From NCBI GenBank assembly GCA_029948255.1, contig JALIZF010001819.1:558001-622000 (forward strand): a stretch of 64,000 nucleotides of DNA. The letters run 5' to 3'. The notes under the pieces are model-generated. The model saw only the letters and a list, made by a program, of their open reading frames with translations. It ran no database searches and had not been told where the DNA came from. The position numbers and the translations under genes were made by a program. The DNA comes from Telmatactis stephensoni (lineage: Eukaryota; Cnidaria; Anthozoa; Actiniaria; Isophelliidae). Within the stretch, counting starts at the first letter, position 1, and each line of letters opens with the position of its first letter. This document shows positions 11,831 through 38,500 of the stretch, in pieces.

Positions 11831-12478
11831 AAGGTGATCACTGATAAAATATGCTTCATGAAGAGAAGTGGATCGAGACTTCATTATATAGGGACACCAT
11901 TGATATGAGGGAAAATACAGCAGAGTGTGTTTGAGTGTTTGATGAAAACATTTCAAACATTTGTTTTGACAGTTTGAACGTGCTGTTGTTATACTAAATG
12001 TCAAGTGTTGTTAGGGGCGAAGTCAATGTTTGATCACTAATTACACGCATTCTGAAATTCTCACAGAACATTACAAATCTTCAAACTGTTAAAAATGTTT
12101 GAATAATAATCGTGAGTACTTTGATTTTGACTTGCAACATTTTGAAGATTTGTAATGTTCTGTGAGAACTTCAGAACGCGTGTAATTAGCGATCAAATGT
12201 CGACTCTGCCCCCTAACAACACTTGGCATTTTGTATAACAGCACATTCAAACTGTCAAAACAAATTTGCAAAATGTTTCCATTAAACACTCAAATGTACT
12301 CCGCTGTAAAATGCCTTAAAATAAGAACATTTTTGGACCTGTCCAAATTAAAAGTATTGTTTATTATGATAAGAACATTTTTGTTCTTATTTTAAGGCAT
12401 TTTATTTTCTCCCGTATCAGTGTCAATAATGAAGTTTCTACTTCTTTTAATGAGGCAAATTTTATCAGTGATCACCTT
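11831..12478. mobile_element. Long foldback element (about 650 bp)
   Basis: The ends AAGGTGATCACTGATAAAA and TTTTATCAGTGATCACCTT are perfect inverted copies. Most of the interior also pairs: for example TTTGACAGTTTGAACGTGCTG near 11966 is mirrored near 12240, and TTACAAATCTTCAAA near 12070 is mirrored near 12130. A nested hairpin of AAGAACATTTTTG copies lies at 12322-12400. No coding frame. A related broken copy lies at 40312-40600. Confidence 0.8.
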
Positions 12479-12580
12479 CAACAAGTTTTGTGTCTTTTTT
12501 TATCACCTTTTTATAGTCCATATAAATTTTATTTTACGTTACTGACACATTAATTTTGCCCATGTATAGAGTGCAGCCAT

Positions 12581-12836
12581 TATATAGCTATTTGCACAAA
12601 CTTTCAAAATCATCAAGCCTAGAAGCTGAGACCAAAATATATGGATATTCATATGTTTTATCTGTGAATTCGCTACATAATGGTGTTTGGAATTCCAAGA
12701 ATTTATCTTGGTCACTGTTTGAAACGTCCACGTCCACGCACTTCTTTAAAATCATCTAATCAAATTTCCCAGTGTTCCTTTCAGTCTCAGCTTCTATGCT
12801 TTGAAAGGGTCAATGTTTGTGCAATTAGCTATATAT
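12581..12836. mobile_element. MITE with TAGAAGCTGAGACC inner repeat
   Basis: TATATAGCTATTTGCACAAAC at the left is mirrored by GTTTGTGCAATTAGCTATATA at the right. Inside, CTAGAAGCTGAGACC is mirrored by GTCTCAGCTTCTA. The same inner repeat recurs at 32650-32920 and 51879-52177, which defines a family. Confidence 0.75.
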
Positions 12837-14213
12837 AAACATGAAATTCTACTAAATAGTACAAAATCCTGTTTTCTATTGTTTAGTTAGTGCTATTTGT
12901 GTAAATTTGCACAATTTAGTTTGAGCTAGAACATAAATAAAACTTAAACCTTAAGAATGAAAAATATATATTGGAACTAGTTGGTGTTTCTTTAGAGTAT
13001 TTCAATCTAAACTCAGATCATTCTTAAACTAATAAGATCACAAGTGCTTGCATACTTATAAACTAATAAAAGTGAATTAGAATAACTCATGAGAAATACC
13101 CTATTTAGAAAAGACAATTCCTTTGAGGCTTTCAAGGAATTTTAGTTTGTGCTGTTTCATGCTTATATTGAATGTAGTCTCCACTAAAGGAACATTTGAC
13201 ACAAATCCAGACTTGTTTAATTTTGTCAAGTGTTTTAAGGACATTAAAATATTACACCTCCATGGGTTTTTTATAATTGTTATTTCCTAATTGCTATCAC
13301 ATTTTTCTCTATGCATACACACTCATGGACATCAAGTATAAGAGGCATATTGTGGAACCTATATCCATGTGTCGGGTCCTGACATGTTTGTCCAGTGTAC
13401 TGGATGCTTGTAGTACACTGTCTTGGAACAAGTTAAATGAACTTGTCATCTTGCTTAGTTGATATTTTAATAATCCTTATCGATAAGGAACTGACACAAT
13501 ACTAAATTCTTGCAGAGTCTGTATAATGCATTAATATGACTATTTTGGGAATAATAAAAGTGACTGCTTATGTTAGTGATGTACATTGTAATAAGTAAGC
13601 AATTATGTGAGAAATATATTATAAAAAGATACTATGTTCTTTATGGGTAAAGTTATGATAGTTTTAAAATTAAATTATGACAAGATCTAGCTGGCGGGTC
13701 AAAAAAGTGCATTGTCACCATTATATATATATATCTTGTTTTGTCAGTGCAGATGGACAATGATTCAGGTTACTTACTCTCTCATCTTCCTTTGAAGTAA
13801 TTCTGTTGCAGGATTACTAGACATAAACGTGATTGCTTGCAGCATAACAGTTAAAAAGTCACCATTATAATAAGTTTTGAATTTTTACAGGTTTAACTTT
13901 ATGTATCAATTTATAGGTAGACCAAAAAGCAATTCAAAAAAAAAAGAAAAAGAAAAAAAAAAGAAAAAAAAATGATCATTACTCATTTTTAATGGACACC
14001 TTAATAAGATGGAAACCTCTCTACAATTATGGACGACACTGATTGCTGGTCCTTATCTATCAAAAACTCTATATTTCACACTATCAATATATAGACATCA
14101 CAGCACAAACACACAATTCCGTTTCACAGTCATACAACAACTGCTTTATGATCTTCACACTGCAATACAGTCATTCTTTAAGAATGAACCTGTCATATTT
14201 GATGGATGTTTTC
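12837..14213. other. Intergenic A/T-rich sequence
   Basis: No gene was recognised. It contains an A-rich tract with scattered G (13936-13972) and, at about 14085-14155, a fragment of the short repeat family seen at 32499 and 50290 (TAGACATCACAGCAC, TTTCACAGTCATAC). Confidence 0.5.
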
Positions 14214-17200
14214 TTATACGTGAGTGCCATTGACTTCATCAATATCTCCACCATACACATCACAGTGTTCATCCCATCCAGTTCCTGTAAGATCTGAAGA
14301 AGAACTTATCAAACTGTCTCTGCTTGTAGTATTAGCTTTAGGTGTCTTGGAGTTCTTGGATTGTTCTGACAGCCATTCTTCTAACTCTTCAAACATGTGC
14401 ATGCCACTTTTACTTGACTGTAGTTTTGATGTGTGGCTTTCTTTCTCATTTCTGTGAATGTAAAAGTGAAAAACAAATATCAAAATAATGGGGAGCCTTC
14501 ATGTACATGCAATTTAAGCACTCAAGACATTGCTGGTAAGCAGTATTCCCCATTCTGTAGGGTGGATGTGAGGTGTTAAGTTCTCAGGATGTGCTCAGGG
14601 TCTCTATAAGGCTTTCAAGGTCTTCTTTGTTGATTGGTGGGACCAAGCTGTTTAAGCTTTTCGGCTGATTATTGCTATTATGTGCTGACTGACTTATTGA
14701 TCATTTAATTGCCTTTGCCCCACCCAAACCTGATCAGGGTAGGGTAACTAGATACCAAAGGTAGCAGAGATACATAAGTCAGGCAAAGCCTTGTGAGGCA
14801 AATGGAGCTTCCCCATCCAGTCAAGCAAAGCAAGCCATCTGTTACTCACTCATCTATGACTTCACACTCACTTCATTTGACTTCTCTCAATTAATGCACA
14901 TAGGTCATGATAACCTACAAAGCAGCAGTTCCTTTGGAGTTTTGGGATCCCTGTGGGAAAATACACTCTAAGGGGTGGGGAGCAGCGAGAAATGAAGGGG
15001 GGAGTTCCTTTCCTTTCCCCTCTCCTCCTCCTTTTCCCCCTAATGTCCCCTAAATGAAAAATGCCTACTTTGTAGACTAAGATTGTTACAAAGATCATAA
15101 TTAAATAGTTTAATAATTATTAACCTTACAGCTAATTAAAAAACTGGTTGTACTTACTTTAAATGTGATGATTTGTGGTTGCTTTCCTTAACCATCAGAC
15201 TGCCCTGGCACGTACAACTTGCAAGTGCATCCTGTAACTCATGCACCCGTCGCCTATAACGATCCTCCAACTTCTGGTATGCATTTGCAACTTTTTTCTG
15301 CTCTTCATACATCCTACGGAACTCTTTTTTCTCCTCTTCATACTTTTCCTTCAATCTTTGGTTCTCTACATTAAGTTTTTCAATGACACCAAAGTAGTAT
15401 TCTTCAGTTTTATTCAGTCGCTGGAAATTTAATGAAAAGTTGCTCCCTTTCATGTCTCTGTTCTCAAAAGTTGGAGGAACAAACTTAGGTGGGGACATGT
15501 CTTTAGAATGATGGCTGCTGTCTTTTGAGTGATCACCAAATAACAAATGACCTTCGTTACTAAGGGGTTCACTCAAGTCACCACTTGATCTCTCCTGATG
15601 AGGAAGAAGATCCCACATGGCAAGACGAGTCTCATACAGTTCATGTGCTGAGGGAGGGAGCGGAGGTGGTGAGCCAACTTGTGCAGCTTTAGGTTCAAGG
15701 ATTTCTTGACTTCCCAAACTTTGGCTGACAGGAGAAACCTGTGCTACTGGAACTGGGTACGTTTTTGTCATACCAAAGTTGTGCAAGTTGCTTGGTGACA
15801 ATTCCTTGGATGTGTCCAGTAGGGGCTTCTTCAAATGGGAGTGGCTGGCAGGTGTAGTCTTGTAGTAAGCCGTTGGGTTGCCTTTTCGTTCAGGCACAAG
15901 CTCTACCACTGGAGAGTGTCTTGATGGTGTGTCTTGAAAGGTGCTAGAGAATTTTTCAGTGGTGGAAGATGCTGAAAGACCTAAATCCTGCTGTGGTTCT
16001 ACAGTGGTACTGCTACTTAATAATCCATCTTCCTTATCTGTAGACTCAGGAGTGGCTGGAGAATACTCCACTCTCTGGAATTCTAAGAAATCCTTGTCTT
16101 TGGAAACCCCACTGAACCAACACTCAGCACTAACACTAGCAACCTGCTCAGCCACCTCTGCCTTGAATTGGTCATTTTGGTGTGACTCTTGTGCCTCAAC
16201 AGTATGACTTTCTGTTTGATCTGAGTTGTCCTCAATGTCAAATATCTTGACAGGAAAAGGTTTAGTATTGTTTAAATCTAGCTTTTTGGAATTACTTGCA
16301 GTAATGTCAACATGCTTAGCATCTGAATTGCTTAAAGGATAGAATGAATGATCTTGTTTGGTTGGTAACTCTTGTGACTTCGACAAAACCTCAGTAGAAC
16401 TGTCTGTAAAATCACTTACTATTCCTACAGTTGTATGCCTCTTTTGTTTAGTCTGTGGTTTCCTTCCTGATGTTCTGTCAATCTGTTGTCTGTACCCCAC
16501 AATTCCAATGGTACGATGTCTCTTTAGTCTCGATAGTCTCCCTCTTGGAGAGTCAACTGCCTTATCTGTCAGCTCAATAACTTTGAATGGTGAACTTTGT
16601 GACACTACAACTTCACGAACTTCATAATCAGAATGCTCCTTTTGTATTGCAAAGTTAGCTGTTTTATAACTCTCTAAAAGCTTTTCACTTTTAGGTTCAG
16701 GTTTCCCAGAATAGGCTTTTGGAGACTCAAGTTGAGGTATAGTCTTGGTTCCTTTGCTGTCAAAGTCAAACCTGTTCTGAGGGCTTGATGATGCACAAGG
16801 GGGAGAACGCTTAGTAAATGCATGTGCTGGTATTGTCTTTGCACTTTTGGCTTGGATTGCTATCTGCTCTTCATGCAGTTGGATTAGTTCTTGCAGACTT
16901 CAATCCTGTGTGAGGCAAGCTCCTTCGGGACTTTTGTTGCTTTTGTCTTTCTGTCTCAATACAACCCCCCAGTTCTTGTCTTCACTGTGCAGACTTCTTG
17001 GTGGAGAGGAGGACTCATTATAGATTTTCTCAAAGGATGGACTACTCTCTTGTTGAGATACAGCTACTGTTTTCACCCAATTCTCTGTCTTTGCTCTGTT
17101 CATATCCTCCAAAGGGCTGCTATAAACTGGACGAAATATGTCTGACACTAATAGGTGTAAACTTCTTTGCCATTTCACGAACTGATGGCCCTTTATTGTC

Positions 17201-19435
17201 ATTCTGATCAGATCCTCTACTGAAATCACTCTTGTTTGAAGGTTCTTTTTTGGAGGAATGAAGTTGTATTGTGTAGCTGGAGCTGTACTTCTTAGGCTTT
17301 GGTGGTACAGCTGGAGGAGAAGATTCTTGAATAACTTGGAACTCTTCTCGTAAGTCACTCTTATGACTGCTGAACTTTGGACTTTTAGAATTTGACATCT
17401 GATGTGATTTTGATGCAGGCGGATCTAACAGTGGAGGGATGTCTCTAATGTTATAGTTAAGTGATGGGCTCTGGTGTTGATGCCATGAAGCATTGGAAGA
17501 ACTTAGGCTGGACTGACTGTAGCGGCGACTCAGCATAGGACTCATACGGTGATCTACTAGCTATATCGTATGCAGAGTAAATGCCCTGTGAATCTTCTTT
17601 CTCATCAGATGAGCCCACATAAGAACTAAAACTAGAGGATAACGATCTTGAAAGGTACATTCCATTTTTGCCTAAACTGTAGTCCCCCTGAATTTCCTTT
17701 GGGTGCTGGGTTTCCATATACGTAGGTGAATGTTTAGTATTGTAGTGTGAATTGTGTGTTTTATTCCTCTGTTCGAGGCTGTGGTCTATTCTGTCATCAA
17801 ATGAATTTTTTGGTCTTTGTTTCCCTGGTGACCAAGAATGGTATTCAAGATTGCTGTAATCTGATGAGCCAATGTGAATACTCTGAGGTCTACGCTGAGA
17901 AGGTTGACTGCTGCTAGGCATACCATACCAAGTGTTTCGATTTTCTTTCTTATCTGGTTTGTTGCTGGCAGTCCTGTCACTGTAGTAGTAAGGGTTTTGT
18001 CTGTATACTTCCCATACAGAAGTAACACCATTCTCTTCACTGAAAAGCAAACAAAATATATATTTTGATGAAAATGACTGATTGTTTGAACAAATGTACA
18101 GAAACATAATCTCTGACAGACAGCTACATTAGCACATTAAAAATTCACTGTCACTGAAAACAGAACTGCACTTTTGGGATGATTGGTAAAGGTAAAATTA
18201 CATTGATATTTGATAAGTGAACATAAAGATTCACAGGCTTACAATAAATTGCCTTTTTAGACGCAAAGAATAAATGGATCGGAATAGGATGAAAAAATTA
18301 TTTGACGAATGTACATTATTTGAAAAAATAATAGGCAACAAGAATTGAAAAGAAAACTGGATAAAGAGCAATTTAAAGAGCTTACATATGTATATGCTGA
18401 CTTAAGATCGTAAAACGAAATAAATTATATAGTTGTTTTGATAATACGACTACACAGAAGTTGCTTGCACTCAAAATCATTGATCTTGGATTTGGCTATC
18501 AAAGTAAATTTCAAAATAATTCATTGTTTATCACTAAACTTGCTTGTTCTTAAAGTTACAATTTTTCATAATTTTGTAAAAAATTTATACTCGAGATAGA
18601 GTATTATTATTTTATGACTACATCATTAATTTTGTGGTTTGAGTAACCGTGACTCACTCAACAGACAACGAAATAACAAAAGGCACATAAAATTGAACAA
18701 TAGATGAAAGTGTCAAGAGTTAATTCTAGATAGCAAATTAATTACTTTCACAGATTTTGTAACTTTTGAAAGAAATTGATACACTTGCCATGATTGAAGT
18801 CTTTCATTTTAGAATCTTGGTCACAAAGAAATTTTGAAATGAGAAAAATCTGAATTTCACAAGTCATATAAAAATTGGATTCCAAATCGAATGCAATATT
18901 TTGTAGAAATTTCCCGGGATTATATATTATTTTCTTTCTTTCTTTCTTTTTTTTTTTACAAATGAATTATACTGTAAACACTTGTGTGTATATATATAGA
19001 TTTTTGTTAGCAATTGATGAGTTATTTTTACAATCTCTCAAGCTTGAGATCATCAGTAATATCATTCTTTAGCTGTTTAGTCTATTTGTAAGCCTGCATT
19101 CACAGACGCTGCGCGCCACACTACAACAACGTGGTCGAAGCCTCAGATTTCCAACCAGGAACCAGTGAAAACCACTGAAAGACTAACCTTTTGGTCCGCG
19201 TCTCCCGAGTGGACGATACTGCGTTCTTTTTCCTACTCCCTTTGCTATCTCTCCGTCGGCAATGACTCCTTGATGAACTGTTTAGCCGTTGCTTTGCTCG
19301 TGTACGTTTGTATTCGGAGCGCTCGAGTCTTGCTGCCAGACGCGACGACGCTTCGGAGCTCGAACAACTGAAAGTTGATCCGAAATCTCGTGTCGCCATT
19401 GAACTCGATCGCGGTGTAAACAAGTCAGTGGACAT
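14214..19435 (-). CDS. Unidentified coiled-coil protein, frame broken in assembly
   Basis: I do not recognise this gene. Exon 1 is 19188-19435 (82 codons plus 2 bases, Ser/Arg-rich). One very large exon spans 15158-18039 and the last is 14214-14451; splice phases agree at both joins. The big exon is Ser/Pro-rich and disordered for most of its length, with a polyproline stretch AVPPKPKKY. It then has two copies of a KRH-T-GIV motif (KRHRTIGIVGY and KRHTTVGIVSD) and ends in a heptad-rich coiled coil of about 65 residues (NVENQRLKEKYEEEKKEFRR). The C-terminus is acidic. In this sequence the big exon changes frame near 17530 and near 17140 and has one in-frame TGA at 16900-16902. A cytoskeletal or centrosomal scaffold is a guess from composition only. 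The start lies 241 bp from the REXO2 start. Confidence 0.75.
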
Positions 19436-19676
19436 ATTTAATTAAGCTGCCATGCCATAGAACAAAGACACGCCGTTAAAACTGCCAATTTTTGCAAATC
19501 TAAAAGACTTCCTAATGCCATAAAAATTCACGGAATGTTTTGAAAAAACTTTATGCCGCGCTTTGGAATCAACCGCGTAGGACTAGACTCTAGTAGTTCC
19601 AGTGTCCACGCGTAGCGCTAGTAACGCCTGTTGGTTATTGACTTACTTGAGGGATTGCTGTTCCAAATCGTTCCAA
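19436..19676. promoter_or_regulatory. Bidirectional promoter region, coiled-coil gene / REXO2
   Basis: The ATGs of two divergently transcribed genes are separated by 241 bp. No TATA box is evident at either side. Confidence 0.55.
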
Positions 19677-35003
<15,327 letters not shown>

Positions 35004-35557
35004 CTAGTCATTGCCGCATTTTAATAAATAAATTCATCTTTGTATTTATAAAACTATAATTGATAATGTTAATATACATTCTGTTTGTGCTACTTATTGT
35101 GTGCCAGAAGGTTATCAATTTCTCTGTGGAGAAACAAATAAAATAACATGTCAATAAAATAATCAAGTTATTTTAAGAGCCCATACAATAATCCTAGGAG
35201 GACATTGATATTTGCTAAATAGTGGCTAATCCTGTTTTCTGATTCTTTATATGACTGTTTACTTTGTCTACACTGCCTAAGTTGTGTTTAATTATGAACT
35301 AAGACCATATTTCAGGAGGTTTATTAAGATTTTATATTATAGAACATCTGCCTGTGACAGCCGGGCAAGACTCGGCAAAGTGAGTCATGCTCACAGCCCG
35401 TCAATTTACCAGGTGCTTGGCCCTTGAGGAACCCAATGGTATTTCTATGTGCAAGTAATTGACTAACTTACAGTCAAATTCTAAACTAGCACTATCAAAC
35501 AACTAGTAAAGGCTTATTCCATAAGGGTTATTATACAAAAGACACGCAAATTTATAC
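35004..35557. other. Tail-to-tail intergenic region
   Basis: REXO2 ends at 35003 (AATAAA words follow within 60 bases) and the minus-strand Ser/Pro-rich gene runs toward it. The last exon of that gene should lie here or it reads through the 35558 donor; I could not place it with confidence. Confidence 0.5.
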
Positions 35558-38500
35558 CTTAGTTGGCTCTTCAGATCTTTTGCTCTCTGTCGTAACATTT
35601 TCAAAATTTCATCATCAACAAATTCTTCTTCAGAACTTTCGGCCAGGACAATTTCTGTGAGGAAGTGTTTGATATTATTGATAATCGTCTGTGTTTCAGG
35701 AACATATTTGCAAAAATCGAGCTTAATCAATACTGCCAATCACAGAATGGCATTAAGGCCATTCAGACTTAAAGGTACTGTTTTGGTTAGTCTCCCCCGC
35801 AGCCGCTCCTAGTGTCGTCATGCAAGGATTCCTCTATGACTATGTTTTGGTAGGATGATTTTCTCCTTCAGCTGACCAGTTTTTTGCTCCATTTTTCTCA
35901 AACTGCCTCCCCCTCCAAAAAAAAGGTATCATTGGACTTCTCCATGCTTAAATATCAAGGTCTGTTCATTTGAAGGTCTCCTGGAGAGAATTTCCATAAA
36001 CACCTGTGGATTTCATTTGAGTCACTAACATCATTTTAATGGGAACCCTTCAATTCTGTTTGCAACTCATCACACAATGGCCTAGCTTGCCAAACAATTT
36101 GCATGAACTGTTGCAGGGGTGTTATACAGTTGAATGCCAAACGAGATTGCCATGGTTCCAGTAACTTGTCTTACAATGGTTTTGCATGATGCATGCATGG
36201 TATGTTAAGGTGGTGTTACACAAGATGATCTTTAATGATGATTTTCAGTGCAACGGCGTTGCATTAAAAATCTTTCTCGTGTAACATGACACTTGGAATA
36301 ATTTTCCTTGCAATTTTTGCTTTGGCAATGCGTTGCAAGTTTTTGAATCCAAGTCAGAAACTCGCAATACAAAATATTGCAAGTTGTTGCAATGTTGTGC
36401 AGAAAATCATCGTTAAAAATCATCTTGTGTAACACCACCTTTACACCCTGCAATGATTGTGCAGCTTGCTTTGCAATGCCATTGTGAGATGAGTTGCAGA
36501 GGAAACTGCAATGTGTAACAGCACCTTAATACTGTTAAAACAACATCAATGCTAAAACAACAACAATGCTAAAACAACATAGGTGAGCAGTGATCAAATA
36601 GCAAATTCTCCCTCAAATTTCTTCATAAACAGGAGAAGTTGGCTTTTGATCATAAGGCACACATGCTATTTTTGCAGGGTCTTCTTCAAATATTCATTTC
36701 TTGGGCAGGTAATATGGATATGTTCAGTGTACCTTCTGGTTGAGTACTTGAAGGTGCAGCTTTATTTTCATGCTGTGGTTGTGATTCAATACTTGTTGTA
36801 CAACTGCTGTTATCTCCTTCAGTTGATGACATGTCACCAGCAAACAGGTGTTCAGAAATAACCTGGTAGGGCAGATATGATGAATTAACATAACTATATC
36901 TCAAGATAACTGACAAGGTGAAGAAGGCATTATCGAGGCACATGTTTGTCATATGCAACTTGTCCATAATCTGTTGTATTTGTTTATACCACACAGGATT
37001 TTGGGCATATTTTTTTTCTGATAAGAAAAGTATTGCAGCTGTGTTTCAATCATTCCCTTGAGAACCATAAGATGGTCAGGAGTGATTTATGATAGATAAA
37101 CAGAGAACCTGTAACTTGCAAGAAAGCTCACAAAGCCCTCTAGGCCCTCTAAATCAATCATGCTAATGAATGTGCAATAGCTATTGCTTTTTTGGCACAG
37201 TATTTTTTTAAATACAGTATTTTTAACACCTCTAACTTACACAGCAGTATTGTTGTTGTTGTTCACCACTGTTGCATTACCGCCATTACAACACCTCAAT
37301 AAAATCTATAGCTATTGGTAACTTCTAAGTTTTATATGCAGTATTTTTATTACCTTTCCAATAACATTTTCCACCATATCAGCTGTGTTATTTCTTTTCT
37401 TTCCATCCCTTTCTTCTTTTTGATGTATTTTTTCTTTCATCTCATTTCTTTTCCCTTCCTTTAATCCCTCTTTAGCTAGTTGTCTCTGATTACTTCTTAC
37501 TGAAGTTTTTGGTTCTTTCACAGTGCTGGTCTGCATAGAAGTGTCTTTGATTCCTTGGATTTCTGTGCATTGCTCCTCTTTTGGTTTTTCATTCTCTTTT
37601 TTCTCTCCAGAAGAAAAACCTATATCCTGAATGAGTTTTCCCACTTCCATCTTTTCCTTATCTACAGAATAAGTGCTACCATTCCCATTTTCATTTTCTT
37701 TACTTTGCAACTCGTGTTTCGTCTTGCTTACTGCTTCAGTGCAAGGACATGGTAGTATGTCACAAGCAAGATGCATATGAGGGGTTAAACTACTGGAGCC
37801 ACCCAAAGCTGTTCTTTCTAAATGTCTGCAAGGTTGGGATATGATGGGCGTGGCCATGGGTGTGGTCACAGCACAAGTGGTAACCATAGCAACAGAAGAA
37901 GCATCTGGTAATCCAAATGTCTGGGAAACAGCAGAGGAAGTGCTTGTGGCCATAGCTGTTGTTGGTTCTAATCTGGGCGTGGCTGCAAAAGGTGTATGAT
38001 GTTCGCTCGGTAGAGTCTCTAAAGGTCTTTCAGTATGGTCTCCTGGTAGATATACCCCAGTTGTGTTCCTCTCAAGATTACCACATATCTCAAACTCACC
38101 AGGAACACCAGGAACATTAAGAGGCTGATGAGTTCTCCTTAAACCATAAACATCACTACTTGTTCTTGTTCCCAAAGGAGGCCCTCCTTTAGGACCCACA
38201 ACGGCAGAAGCCCTATCTTGTGCTTTCTCCATTTTACGAGCGAGACGCCACTGATACAGTATGTCATCTTCAGGCCATGGGTTATGTTGGCGTAATGATG
38301 GTGTTGGTAGTAGGTTAGTTGTTGTGTCTGTAGTGGGTTTAGTAGAAGGAGATGGGGTACTGCTTTGTCTGGGTGTGGGGTCTGACAAGGTTTTTGGCTT
38401 TACTGATGCAGGCTTTTTGAGTGGAAGAGGAAATGGTTCAGTAGAACTTGTCTCCATGGATGTTTCACTTTGAGCAAGAACAACATTCAAAGTTACAATT

